Source: Paenalcaligenes suwonensis | Lineage (GTDB): Bacteria > Pseudomonadota > Gammaproteobacteria > Burkholderiales > Burkholderiaceae_B | Direction: 5' to 3' | Length of the DNA: 64,000 bases | NCBI RefSeq assembly: GCF_011290505.1 | Contig: NZ_JAANPV010000004.1 | Coordinates: forward strand, 248,001 to 312,000 | Shown: piece by piece, positions 9,313 through 17,941 of the stretch | How the letters are laid out: each line of letters opens with the position of its first letter | Numbering within the stretch: the stretch's first letter is position 1 | Notes under the pieces: model-generated | Told to the model about the DNA's origin: nothing | Seen by the model: only the letters and a program-made list of their open reading frames with translations | Databases searched by the model: none | Made by a program: the position numbers and the translations under genes

Positions 9313-9855
9313 TTAGATCTCCTTGAGTTTTTGTAATTTGCTATGCGATTCAATCAACATATTCAGCGCGTGGTACATCCCTAGCAATGCTAAGGTGGCA
9401 CCAAAAAAAGTCAGGCCATCTACCCAGCCCAAGGCACGCTCGGGTTGGCTGATTGGCAGCCAGACAGCACTTAGCACCACCAGCAATAGCGCATTACGTA
9501 CCACCAACCACCACGACAACCCGGCTGATTGATCTTTAAGACTGCCGCAGCCGCAGGCTACATCGGTGTGACCACGTAGCAAATTGATGGCCATGGCAGC
9601 CGTTGCCACTACCAACAACGCACTGGCTACCACGCCCCCCAACACGCGTGTACTGGGCCACAACAACAGCAATGCGGCCGCCAGCTCCGTTGCAATAAAC
9701 CCTCCTGCAACCAGACGCACTGTCAGCTCAGGCACCAAGCGGTATGCCGATACAGCGCCTTCGAACAAACTGAAATGGCGGATTTTTTCTAGGCCACTGG
9801 CCAGTAATAAAACACATAAACTGGCTGCGGCAACGTACCCCAAAATAGGATCCAT
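9313..9855 (-). CDS. aauE: MauE-like membrane maturation protein
   Basis: 180-residue integral membrane protein with four to five hydrophobic helices, resembling MauE/DoxX-like proteins. It contains the paired cysteine motif CGCG (in DVACGCGSLKD, near residue 100) shared by MauE proteins. It is thought to act with MauD/AauD in transferring oxidising equivalents across the membrane for disulfide formation in the small subunit; that role is known from the mau system and inferred here. The start ATG lies 1 bp after the aauB stop with GGAGG just upstream. Confidence 0.92.
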   Translation of the reverse strand: MDPILGYVAAASLCVLLLASGLEKIRHFSLFEGAVSAYRLVPELTVRLVAGGFIATELAAALLLLWPSTRVLGGVVASALLVVATAAMAINLLRGHTDVACGCGSLKDQSAGLSWWLVVRNALLLVVLSAVWLPISQPERALGWVDGLTFFGATLALLGMYHALNMLIESHSKLQKLKEI

Positions 9856-9856
9856 A

Positions 9857-11050
9857 CTAGCCTCCGTTTTTCATCACCACGTGAGGCTCTACCTGTAGCG
9901 CTGCCTCACCGGCATTTTCAATGGTGCGAATCAGCGTAGGTGTATCGCCGCTAATATCAAAGATATGCACGTTGCCACCATCAATACCCAACAAGCGCTG
10001 CCCGGGTTCGTCTACAGAAATAGACAGAATCCCCATGCCTGGCACACGTGCGATGCGTTTTTTAGTGGGCAGATCATAGACCCAAATTTCTTCGGCAGGT
10101 GACTTATGCGTACCTTCAGCACCACCAGAGTGCATCAAGACGTACAAGCGCTCTTTTCCTTCATCTGCTGCCAACAAGTTATAGCCGCCCGGTGTCCAAC
10201 CCGCTGCCCTGTCTTGCTCGTCTAGCAACGACCAGCTAGGCTCGAAACTTACTTTGTCGCCATTGAAATCAGCGGTGTACATGGTGCCGTAGAAAGACAC
10301 GTAGTTCGCCTTGTTATTCACCATGGCCTGAGCAATGAAAACAGGGTCGTCTTGCACCGAGAACATGCGCTCGCTGCGGTGCTGTGACGCTACTTTCCCG
10401 TTTTCATCTAGATCAATGGTCAGCAACGTACCATCACCACACACTGTCATAAAACTGCGTGGGCGATTTGGCAGTGGATTCACGCTCCAGCAACCCGCTA
10501 CGGCAGTGATTTCCTCTACGTGCTCACCCTTTTCTACGTCCACGACGGCAACCGAAATCGCTGGTGTGGCGTTTTGCAGAATAATGAATTTTCCATCCGT
10601 GGTTTGGCGGAACATGTTGCGGTAGTTCAGCCCTTGTACACGGTTGTTAGGCAAGATGATTTCTCTGTCGAAAGTAAGCCCTTGGGCATCCCAAACTTCT
10701 ACCACATCGGTACGTTTTCCACGGGTAACGCGCTCGTGGTAAGTCGTCATGGTGTAGATTTTTTTGCCATCATTGGACAACTGCATGTGGCCGTTGAAGC
10801 TAGTGGGAATCATGCCCAAAAAACGGCCGGTTTTACCGTCAAACACGTGCACACGGCTTTCGGTCATGTGCATAAATACCGTATCCATAACGTAAATACG
10901 GTCTTGTGCATCGGCCGATAGTTTCTGCCCGTCAGTCAGCGTTTCCAACGGTTTAAATTGTTGGGCTTGGGCGCCAAGAGCCACACTACCCAATACCATC
11001 GCCGCTACCCAGCGGGCACTGGTTCGCATGATATTCTGGGTTAATCGCAT
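9857..11050 (-). CDS. aauB: Aromatic amine dehydrogenase, large subunit
   Basis: Alpha subunit of the heterotetrameric AADH, a seven-bladed beta-propeller in the periplasm. I place the start at the ATG at 11050 ([14 protein letters not shown]), which has AGGAGAAGAC directly upstream, giving 397 residues; 19 further codons in the open frame look untranslated. A Sec signal peptide ends about ALGAQA-QQ. Propeller-type repeats are visible ([69 protein letters not shown]). No catalytic residues are expected here because TTQ is in the small subunit. It lies 22 bp after the barrel protein gene. Confidence 0.94.
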   Translation of the reverse strand: MRLTQNIMRTSARWVAAMVLGSVALGAQAQQFKPLETLTDGQKLSADAQDRIYVMDTVFMHMTESRVHVFDGKTGRFLGMIPTSFNGHMQLSNDGKKIYTMTTYHERVTRGKRTDVVEVWDAQGLTFDREIILPNNRVQGLNYRNMFRQTTDGKFIILQNATPAISVAVVDVEKGEHVEEITAVAGCWSVNPLPNRPRSFMTVCGDGTLLTIDLDENGKVASQHRSERMFSVQDDPVFIAQAMVNNKANYVSFYGTMYTADFNGDKVSFEPSWSLLDEQDRAAGWTPGGYNLLAADEGKERLYVLMHSGGAEGTHKSPAEEIWVYDLPTKKRIARVPGMGILSISVDEPGQRLLGIDGGNVHIFDISGDTPTLIRTIENAGEAALQVEPHVVMKNGG

Positions 11051-11072
11051 TGTCTTCTCCTGAGTAAATACG

Positions 11073-11939
11073 TTAGAACGCATAGGCATAACGCAACTGC
11101 ACACCATTTAACCGGGGGCCATTACGCACCTCTAGGTCGTGGATATACTGCAGTTGCACTTGATGCTGATCATTAAGTTGATGAGTAATTTCGGCCGCCA
11201 ACTGATGGCTATTTGCCGACCCCACTACCTGTGTGCCATTCACTTTTTCTTTGCCGCCCGTTTCATAGCGGTAGCGCATACCCACATACGTAGACTCTGT
11301 CAGATTGGTGGACAGTAACGCCATCAACCGCATAGACGGGTCTTTCTTGAGTGTTGCACCGTAATAGTTGGTGTTTTTACCGTAGAACTCGAACTCTGCT
11401 ACCCCTTCAACGTAGCTGCTTTCCCCGAAACCTTGGGCAAAGGCAAAGTCTTGCACGGTAGTCCAGCGATTAGCACCGGGAGACAAGTCTGCCCTTGAGC
11501 CGTGATAACGGCCGGTGGGCACCGTCACAAAAGGTTCCCATGCAAAATAGGTGCGGCTTTCTTCGTTATTCACAAACCATACCGCCGCCCCCAAGCTCAC
11601 ATCGCCCACGCCTTGCATATGCTCACGGGGATTACCCATGTTTTTTCGCAAGACCGGTACGATGATCTCGTATTGCACGGTTTTTCCAGCTAGCTCGCGA
11701 TAATGCATTTGCCTATAAATAGCCATTTGCATATCCATACCCGGCGCGCCCGAAATACGTTTACCGTTTTCGTACATGCCATGTGAACTTAAGCTCGCCA
11801 TATACCCTACTAGCAAGTTAGTGCCTACTGGCGCAGGCAACCAGTCCCGCGCACTGGGGTCTCCGGCCACACTACTGCCACTTACCACTAGCCCTGCCAT
11901 ACACAGCCACACCCTCACTGTTTTACTGGGAATTCTCAT
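11073..11939 (-). CDS. Outer-membrane beta-barrel protein of the aau cluster (Phenol_MetA_deg-like)
   Basis: 288 residues with a signal peptide (about 1-25, cleaved near VAG-DPS) and amphipathic beta strands throughout, ending in an aromatic residue (RYAYAF), as expected for an outer-membrane barrel. The pattern resembles the MetA-pathway phenol-degradation/SphA-like group. It holds the place of orf-1 in the A. faecalis aau cluster, whose product is exported but without assigned function. A passive pore for amines or their aldehydes is a reasonable guess. The start has GGAGGAG 2-8 nt upstream. It lies between the aldehyde dehydrogenase (47 bp gap) and aauB (22 bp gap), so the run is likely one transcript. 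Confidence 0.8.
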   Translation of the reverse strand: MRIPSKTVRVWLCMAGLVVSGSSVAGDPSARDWLPAPVGTNLLVGYMASLSSHGMYENGKRISGAPGMDMQMAIYRQMHYRELAGKTVQYEIIVPVLRKNMGNPREHMQGVGDVSLGAAVWFVNNEESRTYFAWEPFVTVPTGRYHGSRADLSPGANRWTTVQDFAFAQGFGESSYVEGVAEFEFYGKNTNYYGATLKKDPSMRLMALLSTNLTESTYVGMRYRYETGGKEKVNGTQVVGSANSHQLAAEITHQLNDQHQVQLQYIHDLEVRNGPRLNGVQLRYAYAF

Positions 11940-11986
11940 GTCTCCTCCCCCTGTGTTTTTTATGGATGCTGCGTTAGAGCGTTACG

Positions 11987-13462
11987 TCAGGAAGCATAGG
12001 CAACACACACCGATTTAGTGTCCAGATAGGACTCCACCGCTGCTTTACCATGCTCACGCCCCAGCCCAGATTGTTTGAAACCGCCAAAGGGCATGTGTGG
12101 ATCCAGCATGTTGTGCGTATTGACCCAAACCGTTCCGGCTTTAATCGCATTCACCAAACGGTTTACGCGGTTTAGATCATTACTCCACACACTGGCGCCC
12201 AGCCCGTATTCCGTTTGATTCGCAAGGCGTATGGCTTCTGCCTCACTCTCAAAACGATTAGCCACCAACACTGGCCCGAAGATTTCTTCTTGCGATACGC
12301 GTGCCATGATGTCCACATCGGCAAACACCGTGGGGCGTACAAAGAAACCTTGTTCAGGACGGTCTTGTGCTTTGGTCAGCAATCTCCCTTCTTGCTGACC
12401 AATTTTGATGTACTTCTGCACACGCTCTTGTTGGCGAGCAGAAATCAGCGGAGCAATCTGCGTGCTCTCGCTAAAGCCATCGCCTAGCACCATGTCGTCT
12501 GCTAGCTTGGCGATGCCTTGTACTACCTCTTCATAAATACTGCTCTGAATATACAAACGCGAACCCGCTGTACACACTTGGCCTTGGTTAAAGAAGATGG
12601 CGTTAGCTGCGCCTTGAATAGCCTGCTCTACATCACAATCATCAAAAATCAGCACCGGAGATTTACCACCCAATTCCAGTGCAACTTTTTTCATGTCTTG
12701 CGCCGCTTGGCGGGCAATGATGTAGCCCACCTCGGTAGAACCAGTGAACGAAATCTTGTTCACCAATGGGTGTGCAGTCAGTGCCGCGCCCGTACTATCG
12801 CCACGACCAGTAATCACGTTCACCACACCGGCGGGGAAACCTGCTTCTAGTACCAGCTCTGCTAAACGGATAGCCGTTAACGGTGTTTCCTCTGCGGGTT
12901 TGAGCACCACAGTGCAGCCAGCAGCCAGCGCAGGCGCAATCTTCCACACGGCCATCAACAAGGGGAAGTTCCACGGCACAATCGCAGCCACTACGCCTAC
13001 AGGCTCCAAACGGGTGTACGCGTGATACCCCGTATTTGGGGGAAACGGAATAGATAAATTCAGCACATCGCCAGACACTTTCGTGGCCCAACCTGCCATA
13101 TAACGCAACCACTGTACCGCAGAGGCAACTTCCATGCCCAATGAGAAGCGCAGCAACTTACCGTTATTTAGGGTTTCCAAACTTGCCAGCTCATCGGCAT
13201 GCACTTCAACCACATCAGCCAGTTTCAAGAGCAAACGCTCACGCTGTGCTGGCAGCATAGTTGTCCATGCAGAATCGGTTAGTGCACGGTGCGCAGCCTG
13301 TACTGCTTGATCCACGCCTTCTACGCCGGCCTCTGGCTGCATCGCAATTACAGCGCCTGTTGCGGGGTTATACACGGGGATGCGGTCACCATGACTTTGC
13401 TCTACCGCTTTACCCGCGATAATCATGTGCTCACGAATGCCCTTTAGCTGTTGTACGGCCAT
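11987..13462 (-). CDS. Phenylacetaldehyde dehydrogenase-type aldehyde dehydrogenase
   Basis: 491-residue NAD-dependent aldehyde dehydrogenase. It has the family blocks VGVVAAIVPWNFPLLMAVWK, SFTGSTEVG, the general base Glu in LELGGKSP (about 262), the catalytic Cys in NQGQVCTAGSRLY (about 296) and the C-terminal MPFGGFKQSGLGRE. Start is the ATG at 13462 with AGGAG 9 nt upstream. Overall form is the FeaB/PadA type, which turns phenylacetaldehyde or 4-hydroxyphenylacetaldehyde into the acid. As first gene of the apparent aau transcription unit it would remove the toxic aldehyde made by AADH. Substrate is inferred from context. Confidence 0.88.
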   Translation of the reverse strand: MAVQQLKGIREHMIIAGKAVEQSHGDRIPVYNPATGAVIAMQPEAGVEGVDQAVQAAHRALTDSAWTTMLPAQRERLLLKLADVVEVHADELASLETLNNGKLLRFSLGMEVASAVQWLRYMAGWATKVSGDVLNLSIPFPPNTGYHAYTRLEPVGVVAAIVPWNFPLLMAVWKIAPALAAGCTVVLKPAEETPLTAIRLAELVLEAGFPAGVVNVITGRGDSTGAALTAHPLVNKISFTGSTEVGYIIARQAAQDMKKVALELGGKSPVLIFDDCDVEQAIQGAANAIFFNQGQVCTAGSRLYIQSSIYEEVVQGIAKLADDMVLGDGFSESTQIAPLISARQQERVQKYIKIGQQEGRLLTKAQDRPEQGFFVRPTVFADVDIMARVSQEEIFGPVLVANRFESEAEAIRLANQTEYGLGASVWSNDLNRVNRLVNAIKAGTVWVNTHNMLDPHMPFGGFKQSGLGREHGKAAVESYLDTKSVCVAYAS

Positions 13463-13499
13463 GCCCAAGTCTCCTGTAGAGGGTAATTTTCACGGCCTG

Positions 13500-13553
13500 A
13501 GTATATCCACCCTACTTTTGGCTACTTGTGCCGTTGTGCATGAGCATTTGTGC
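13500..13553 (-). promoter_or_regulatory. Candidate activator-dependent promoter of the aromatic amine operon
   Basis: On the reverse strand a TATACT -10-like hexamer (13500-13505) lies 38 nt before the aldehyde dehydrogenase start. There is no good -35; instead three copies of TTGTGC (13526-13531, 13534-13539, 13548-13553, read on the + strand) occupy that region. Direct repeats overlapping the -35 are typical of AraC-family activation. The FeaR-like gene at 6543-7484 is the obvious candidate protein. Binding is inferred. Confidence 0.45.
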
Positions 13554-13593
13554 TATTGGGCACCTTTGGGCTAAACCAAGGGTATTCACCAAG

Positions 13594-13622
13594 AAAAAAG
13601 GTACATACTTAAAGCATGTACC
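13594..13622 (-). terminator. Rho-independent terminator, leftward
   Basis: Reading leftward, GGTACATGCTT pairs with AAGTATGTACC (13600-13622, one G-T wobble) and is followed by six T residues (13594-13599). It would insulate the aau promoter from transcription coming through 13994-17597 and the hairpin region. Confidence 0.6.
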
Positions 13623-13706
13623 TGATGGTGGGGTGTTGAAAAGCTGGATTCATTGCTGATGCTGGTTCAGGGTAACGGCTGTATTCATCGCACACGCTGA
13701 GGGACT

Positions 13707-13759
13707 GCGGAACAACTTTTTGTGATTTGAGACACCAAATCAAAAAAGTTTTCCTCCGC
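13707..13759. repeat. Long imperfect hairpin A
   Basis: Arms 13714-13729 and 13736-13750 pair (AAC/GTT, TTTTT/AAAAA, then TGATTTG/CAAATCA with one bulged G at 13722) around a 6-nt loop; GCGG (13707) and CCGC (13756) extend it beyond mismatches. The stem itself holds the T-run, so it is not a classical terminator. Its arms resemble those of hairpin B. Confidence 0.6.
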
Positions 13760-13880
13760 CACCCCCGATATATCTGAAACTGATAGGTTTACTGCCCTTT
13801 TATCTGCCACAGAAATAGAAAAACCTGACAGCAACCACCAAAGCAAAGGCCGTGGCAAGCAACGAAGGAAAGGCGGATGG

Positions 13881-13919
13881 AAGTGTTTTTTTATTTGGTT
13901 TACAAATTAAAAAATACTT
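13881..13919. repeat. Long A/T-rich hairpin B, related to hairpin A
   Basis: A 17-nt arm at 13881-13897 pairs at 15 of 17 positions, plus one G-T wobble, with 13903-13919 around a 5-nt loop. Like hairpin A it has a T-run followed by ATTTG in the left arm, CAAAT then an A-run in the right arm, and a GGCGGA flank on the left. It lies 75 bp beyond the reductase stop. Confidence 0.6.
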
Positions 13920-13993
13920 TCGCAGCCTTAGGCTACGGCAGACAGTCGTTAGTACGCAGGCTGTTACTAGACAGTAGTTAGGCTATCTACCAC

Positions 13994-15124
13994 TTACTCC
14001 GCCAACTCAATCACCACCGCACCTCGCGGTTTAGAACAGCACAACAGCACTTTGCCCTCTGGCGGCATATCTAGCGGCTCTTCTACGTATTCCACCTCAC
14101 CCGATACCAAGGTGCACATGCAGCTATTGCACAGACCCGATCGGCAGTTGAAGTAAGGCTCTAACCCTTGTGCTTCTGCAAAATCCAGTAATGAGGGTTG
14201 TGCTGGATCCCACGCTAGAGCCGAGGTTTTACCCACGAACTCTACTGTCTCGCCTGAAGCATCCACGGCTTGCGCTGTTGTGGGCGTAACGCTTACAGAG
14301 GCTTCGTCTGCTACTGCTACCTCACTGCCCACTGGCTCTTTTTCCAGCACAGTGGCTGTACCAAAGAACTCGTAATGGATACGGTCTTGAGCAATGCCTA
14401 GGCTACGCAGCATCTGCCATACGGCTTGCATGAATGGTGTGGGGCCGCACACGTAGCATTCGTAATCATCTAGCGGTAACCAGCTTTGCAAGTGCTCACG
14501 CGTCAGCAGCCCTTCTACCTTAAACGCTGCGTGTTGGCGGTCGGTGTCGGTAGGGGTCAGATAGCAAAGATGGCTATGCACATTGGCTCTCTGGGCCACC
14601 AAGGCTTGAACTTCACTCGCAAATGCGTGCAAATTGCCGTCTTGGCAACCGTGGATGAAATCCACACGTCGGTCTGAATGTTGTACCAATTGCTGCAACA
14701 TGGCGAGCACCGGCGTTACGCCCACACCACCACTGATCAACAGCACCGGACGTTCGCTATTTTGGTTCAACACAAAGTCGCCCAACGGCCCTGCCGCTAC
14801 CAACGTATCGCCTACGTGCACAGTGTCGTGCATGTGCTGCGAAATCACGCCAGCCGGAGCATCGGGAAACTCTGCGGGCGCTGCTTCGCGCTTTACGGCA
14901 ATACGTAGTCCAGCTGGGTTACCCGGTGCTGCCGCAATGCTGTAATGACGTAAGTAAGATTGGCCCTCTAGGTCAAACTTGAAGATCAGGTACTGCCCGG
15001 GCTGCCACGTTGGCAACGCTGAGCCATCTTCAGGTTGCAGCACAAAAGAGGTAATACAGGCACTTTCAGCAGTTTTAGCAACGACCTTATACCGTTTGAA
15101 CTGACGTGCATCGCTTGCTGACAT
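13994..15124 (-). CDS. Oxygenase reductase: FNR-like flavoprotein with C-terminal [2Fe-2S] domain
   Basis: 376 residues. The N-terminal half is a ferredoxin-NADP reductase module with the flavin motif RHYSIAA (about 63-69) and NAD-binding segments LLISGGVGVTPVLAML (about 130) and YECYVCGPTPFM (about 225). After an Ala/Val/Thr-rich linker (about 255-300) comes a plant-type ferredoxin with CRSGLCNSC and a distal Cys in LLCCSK. Start is the ATG at 15124, 1 bp beyond the oxygenase stop (TGA 15128-15126), so it is translationally coupled. It should carry electrons from NAD(P)H to the Rieske oxygenase. The domain order matches Hcr/GbcB-like reductases more than the shorter VanB. Confidence 0.85.
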   Translation of the reverse strand: MSASDARQFKRYKVVAKTAESACITSFVLQPEDGSALPTWQPGQYLIFKFDLEGQSYLRHYSIAAAPGNPAGLRIAVKREAAPAEFPDAPAGVISQHMHDTVHVGDTLVAAGPLGDFVLNQNSERPVLLISGGVGVTPVLAMLQQLVQHSDRRVDFIHGCQDGNLHAFASEVQALVAQRANVHSHLCYLTPTDTDRQHAAFKVEGLLTREHLQSWLPLDDYECYVCGPTPFMQAVWQMLRSLGIAQDRIHYEFFGTATVLEKEPVGSEVAVADEASVSVTPTTAQAVDASGETVEFVGKTSALAWDPAQPSLLDFAEAQGLEPYFNCRSGLCNSCMCTLVSGEVEYVEEPLDMPPEGKVLLCCSKPRGAVVIELAE

Positions 15125-15125
15125 C

Positions 15126-16154
15126 TCAGACACCAACCTCTGCCTGCTCGGCGTCAATTAATTGCTGCAAGCGACGACGGAAGCGCATAGGACCGGAGTC
15201 TATAGGCAAATCTAACGCCGCGGGGCGTGCATCCATACCTACTTGCACCAATTCCAAGATAGCTTTGTCTTCGCTGAACGCAAAACGCACATCTTCGTTG
15301 AACTCGCGCGAGACTTCTTCGTCGTTAGGGCTGAAGTTACGCAACTGGAACCAGAAATAGCGCGTGTGTTTGTCGTCAACGGGCGTTAAGAAGTTATAGG
15401 AATCCATCAAGAACACATCTGGATGATTCACTGCTTCTTCTCCGCCACTACCGGCTGGCACAAAGATAGCCTTGATCACCGCTAGCGAAGGGAAACGCAC
15501 TTCGTACTGCTGTTTTCTATCGCAATTACCATCGAACTTCACAAACTTCTTGTAGAACGGTGCCACATCTACATCTTCTAGCCAGCGAGATACCGTCACA
15601 CCGTTGTCGGCCATGTCCACTTTCAGCGGCTTACCAATCATGGAGGCACTGCCAAACGAGGTTTGGTGTACCCACGATACGTGGGATGGGTCTAGCAAGT
15701 TATCGGTGACATACAGGTAGTTGCAATCAATGGTCATGGCATCACCACTGTTTACACCCCAACCTTCACGACCCCATTCGGGGATATCAATGATTTTGCT
15801 TTCATCGGCCAGCGCCGCATCGCCCATCCATACCCACACCATGCCGTAACGCTCAGCACAGGGGTACTGACGAACCACTGCTGCACGCGGAATTTGCGCC
15901 ACACCTGGTGCTTTCACACATTGGCCGGAGCAGTCAAACGTCAAACCGTGATAACCGCACTCCACCTCGTCGTTAATCAACCGCCCTTTGGACAGCGGCA
16001 GACGACGGTGCGGACAGGAATCTTCCAATGCCACCGGAGTGCCATCCTGTTTGCGGTACATCACAATGTTCTCATTCAGCATTTTCACCGCATGAAGCGA
16101 CTGCCCCAATTCCGATGACAATGCCCCTACATACCAGGTATTACGCAAAAACAT
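15126..16154 (-). CDS. Rieske non-haem iron oxygenase, VanA-like
   Basis: 342-residue terminal oxygenase. The Rieske centre is C47-P-H49 with C66-G-Y-H69; the mononuclear iron site is in DNLLDPSHVSWVH with His158 and His163 and bridging Asp155. Length and form match the vanillate O-demethylase oxygenase group, which mostly catalyses O- or N-demethylation or monohydroxylation. The coupled reductase follows directly. The substrate cannot be named: vanillate is one possibility, but a GlcD-type FAD oxidase upstream is not part of known van operons. The gene lies 60 bp downstream of that oxidase. Confidence 0.85.
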   Translation of the reverse strand: MFLRNTWYVGALSSELGQSLHAVKMLNENIVMYRKQDGTPVALEDSCPHRRLPLSKGRLINDEVECGYHGLTFDCSGQCVKAPGVAQIPRAAVVRQYPCAERYGMVWVWMGDAALADESKIIDIPEWGREGWGVNSGDAMTIDCNYLYVTDNLLDPSHVSWVHQTSFGSASMIGKPLKVDMADNGVTVSRWLEDVDVAPFYKKFVKFDGNCDRKQQYEVRFPSLAVIKAIFVPAGSGGEEAVNHPDVFLMDSYNFLTPVDDKHTRYFWFQLRNFSPNDEEVSREFNEDVRFAFSEDKAILELVQVGMDARPAALDLPIDSGPMRFRRRLQQLIDAEQAEVGV

Positions 16155-16214
16155 GCTTAGCTCGTTTTCTATTCAGTCAGTGAGTAACAGAGCCTGTCTA
16201 GCAGGCCCTCTACA

Positions 16215-17597
16215 TTAGTTCGGGTATACACGCCCGGCGTTCAAAATATTCTGAGGATCTAGCAGCTCTTTAAGCTGGCGCATCAGTGCTAATTCTTCTT
16301 CGTTACGGCTGAAATGCAGGAAAGGTTTTTTAATACGGCCAATGCCGTGTTCGGCCGAAATACTACCACCTACCGCAGCAACCTCTTCGTACACCAACTC
16401 TTCTACCGCCAACAGATCTTCTTCTGCAAAAGGCCCAGTGGTTAAGTGCAAGTTGCCATCACCCAAGTGGCCAAAGAATAAATTATGCGCCTGTGGATAA
16501 GTTTCTTCCAGACGCTGTGTCACGCGCTGTACAAACGTCTCGCTGTGTTGCATAGGCAGACCCACATCAAAGGCTACGTATGGTGTGAGCTCTTTCAGGA
16601 TTTCGCCACTGGCATCACGCATGTGCCATAACTGTGCCGCTTGCTCGCTGCTTTGCGGCAAGATCACATCGCTGATCAGCTCTTTTTCCAGCTGAGCCTC
16701 TAACCATTCCTGCAATGCTTCTTCAGCGCGCACATCTAAGTCGCCTTCCGTTTCCAGCAAGACGTATAAGGGGTAAGACTGATCAAAAGGCTCTGACCTA
16801 CCAATGGTTTTACACGCCATGCTTAGGTATTCGTGCCACATCAACTCGAAGGAGGACAAGTTAGCAAAGGCGGCGCGTGCCGATTTCAGCAGTTGTGTTA
16901 CTGCCGAAAATGACGGTGCGGCGACCAAGGCGCTGTAACGAGCTTGTGGTTTAGGGAACAAACGCAGTACCAGTTTGGTGACCACGCCCAAGGTACCTTC
17001 TGCACCAATAAACAAGTGTTTAAGGTCTAGGCCTGTGTTGTTCTTCAAACCTTTGTTCAGCATAGACAGCACACGACCATCGGCCAGTACTACCTCCATA
17101 CCCAACACCAACATACGTGTAGTGCCGTAACGCAGTACACGGTTACCGCCTGCGTTAGTCGAGACGTTACCGCCTACTTGGCAGGAGCCGCGTGCACCGA
17201 AATCCAGTGGAAAATACCAACCCGCTGCCTCTACATGCTCACACAGTTTTTCCAATACGATGCCGGGTTGCACTGTGATGGTGCCACCCACTTCATCAAA
17301 TTCCAGTACCTGGTTCATGCGCTCCATGGAGATGGCTACATCACCTGTATCGGGCGAAGCACCACCCGCCAAACCCGTTAAACCGCCCTGTACCGTCACC
17401 TGACGTTGTTCCGCCGAGCAGGCGCGCAAAATAGCAGCGACATCATCCGTTGTTTGTGGCCTAAACACCATGTCAGGACTGGCACTTTTCCAACCACTGA
17501 AATCCTGCTCATAACGTTGCAGCCCTTCGGGATCCCTAATTGCTGACAAGCGTTGGGCCAGCAAATCCAAAGATTCCGTTTTACCCGACTGCATCAT
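16215..17597 (-). CDS. FAD-linked oxidase, GlcD/D-2-hydroxyacid dehydrogenase type
   Basis: 460 residues. N-terminal FAD-binding PCMH domain with VTVQGGLTGLAGGASP (about 68-83) and GGNVSTNAGGNRVLRYGTTR (about 145-165), and C-terminal FAD-oxidase domain with the signature HLGDGNLHLTTG (about 378) and SAEHGIGRIKK (about 420). Members oxidise D-lactate, glycolate, D-2-hydroxyglutarate or related 2-hydroxyacids. Start chosen at the ATG at 17597, six bases after GGAG; the longest frame begins 15 bases earlier. It leads the run oxidase-Rieske oxygenase-reductase, which suggests a shared catabolic path for an unidentified compound. Confidence 0.85.
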   Translation of the reverse strand: MMQSGKTESLDLLAQRLSAIRDPEGLQRYEQDFSGWKSASPDMVFRPQTTDDVAAILRACSAEQRQVTVQGGLTGLAGGASPDTGDVAISMERMNQVLEFDEVGGTITVQPGIVLEKLCEHVEAAGWYFPLDFGARGSCQVGGNVSTNAGGNRVLRYGTTRMLVLGMEVVLADGRVLSMLNKGLKNNTGLDLKHLFIGAEGTLGVVTKLVLRLFPKPQARYSALVAAPSFSAVTQLLKSARAAFANLSSFELMWHEYLSMACKTIGRSEPFDQSYPLYVLLETEGDLDVRAEEALQEWLEAQLEKELISDVILPQSSEQAAQLWHMRDASGEILKELTPYVAFDVGLPMQHSETFVQRVTQRLEETYPQAHNLFFGHLGDGNLHLTTGPFAEEDLLAVEELVYEEVAAVGGSISAEHGIGRIKKPFLHFSRNEEELALMRQLKELLDPQNILNAGRVYPN

Positions 17598-17612
17598 ACG
17601 TTTCTCCATCAT

Positions 17613-17941
17613 CTCAATACGGTACGGTGCGCCGCCAGCTCACTGGCACGCAACACATTCAAATCAATCCACTATTTTCTGCGAAGCGCACACGAATCAC
17701 AAGCAAAGAAGCGCCCTCTACGCCCTAGACACCGTACTCCGCTAGCAAAAGTAGCGCGATAGCCCACAAACCGTGGCAGATGCGCCCTACGGCTTCACAC
17801 CCAGTAACGTTCCAACCGCAAAGGCGGCGATGAGGGTTCCGGCCTTAGGCAAACTAATGTGTAAATCCAGCGCAATCATGGGGAGTATGCCCCCATGAGG
17901 AACTCCGCACTGCTCATCACCGTAACTCCTTGCTCTTACTA
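17613..17941 (-). other. 329-bp gap holding a degraded transporter gene
   Basis: Between the FAD oxidase start and the DUF2938 stop there is no intact gene. The right part (17787-17917) is an MFS remnant described separately; the left part (17613-17786) shows no family-like reading frame on either strand. Confidence 0.6.
17787..17917 (-). pseudogene. Truncated, frameshifted MFS transporter remnant
   Basis: Reverse strand starts ATG at 17917 with AAGGAG 9 nt upstream and reads MSSAEFLMG, then leaves frame at a run of five G (17890-17894). One extra G restores GILPMIALDLHISLPKAG and TLIAAFAVGTLLG, which is the start of an MFS drug/sugar exporter (first helix and loop). The frame ends at a TAG at 17787 after about 42 residues, where a functional protein would be about 400. 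So there is both a 1-base deletion and loss of most of the gene. It starts 25 bp after the DUF2938 stop, as a second gene of a MerR-controlled operon would. Confidence 0.75.

Larger units (their letters stand above)
13463..13993. other. 531-bp intergenic region with no supported gene
   Basis: No ORF with a ribosome site and family-like sequence was found on either strand. It holds, from left to right, the candidate amine operon promoter (13500-13553), a leftward terminator (13594-13622), two A/T-rich hairpins of related sequence (13707-13759, 13881-13919) and a short degenerate direct repeat: GACAGTNGTTAG at 13941 and 13970, TTAGGCTA at 13928 and 13978. A small RNA or an eroded mobile element are both possible. 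Confidence 0.6.

Noticed and set aside
13622-13680. Short reverse-strand peptide (MNTAVTLNQHQQ) near 13650-13690
   Set aside because: Only 12 codons, no ribosome site and no resemblance to a known leader peptide.
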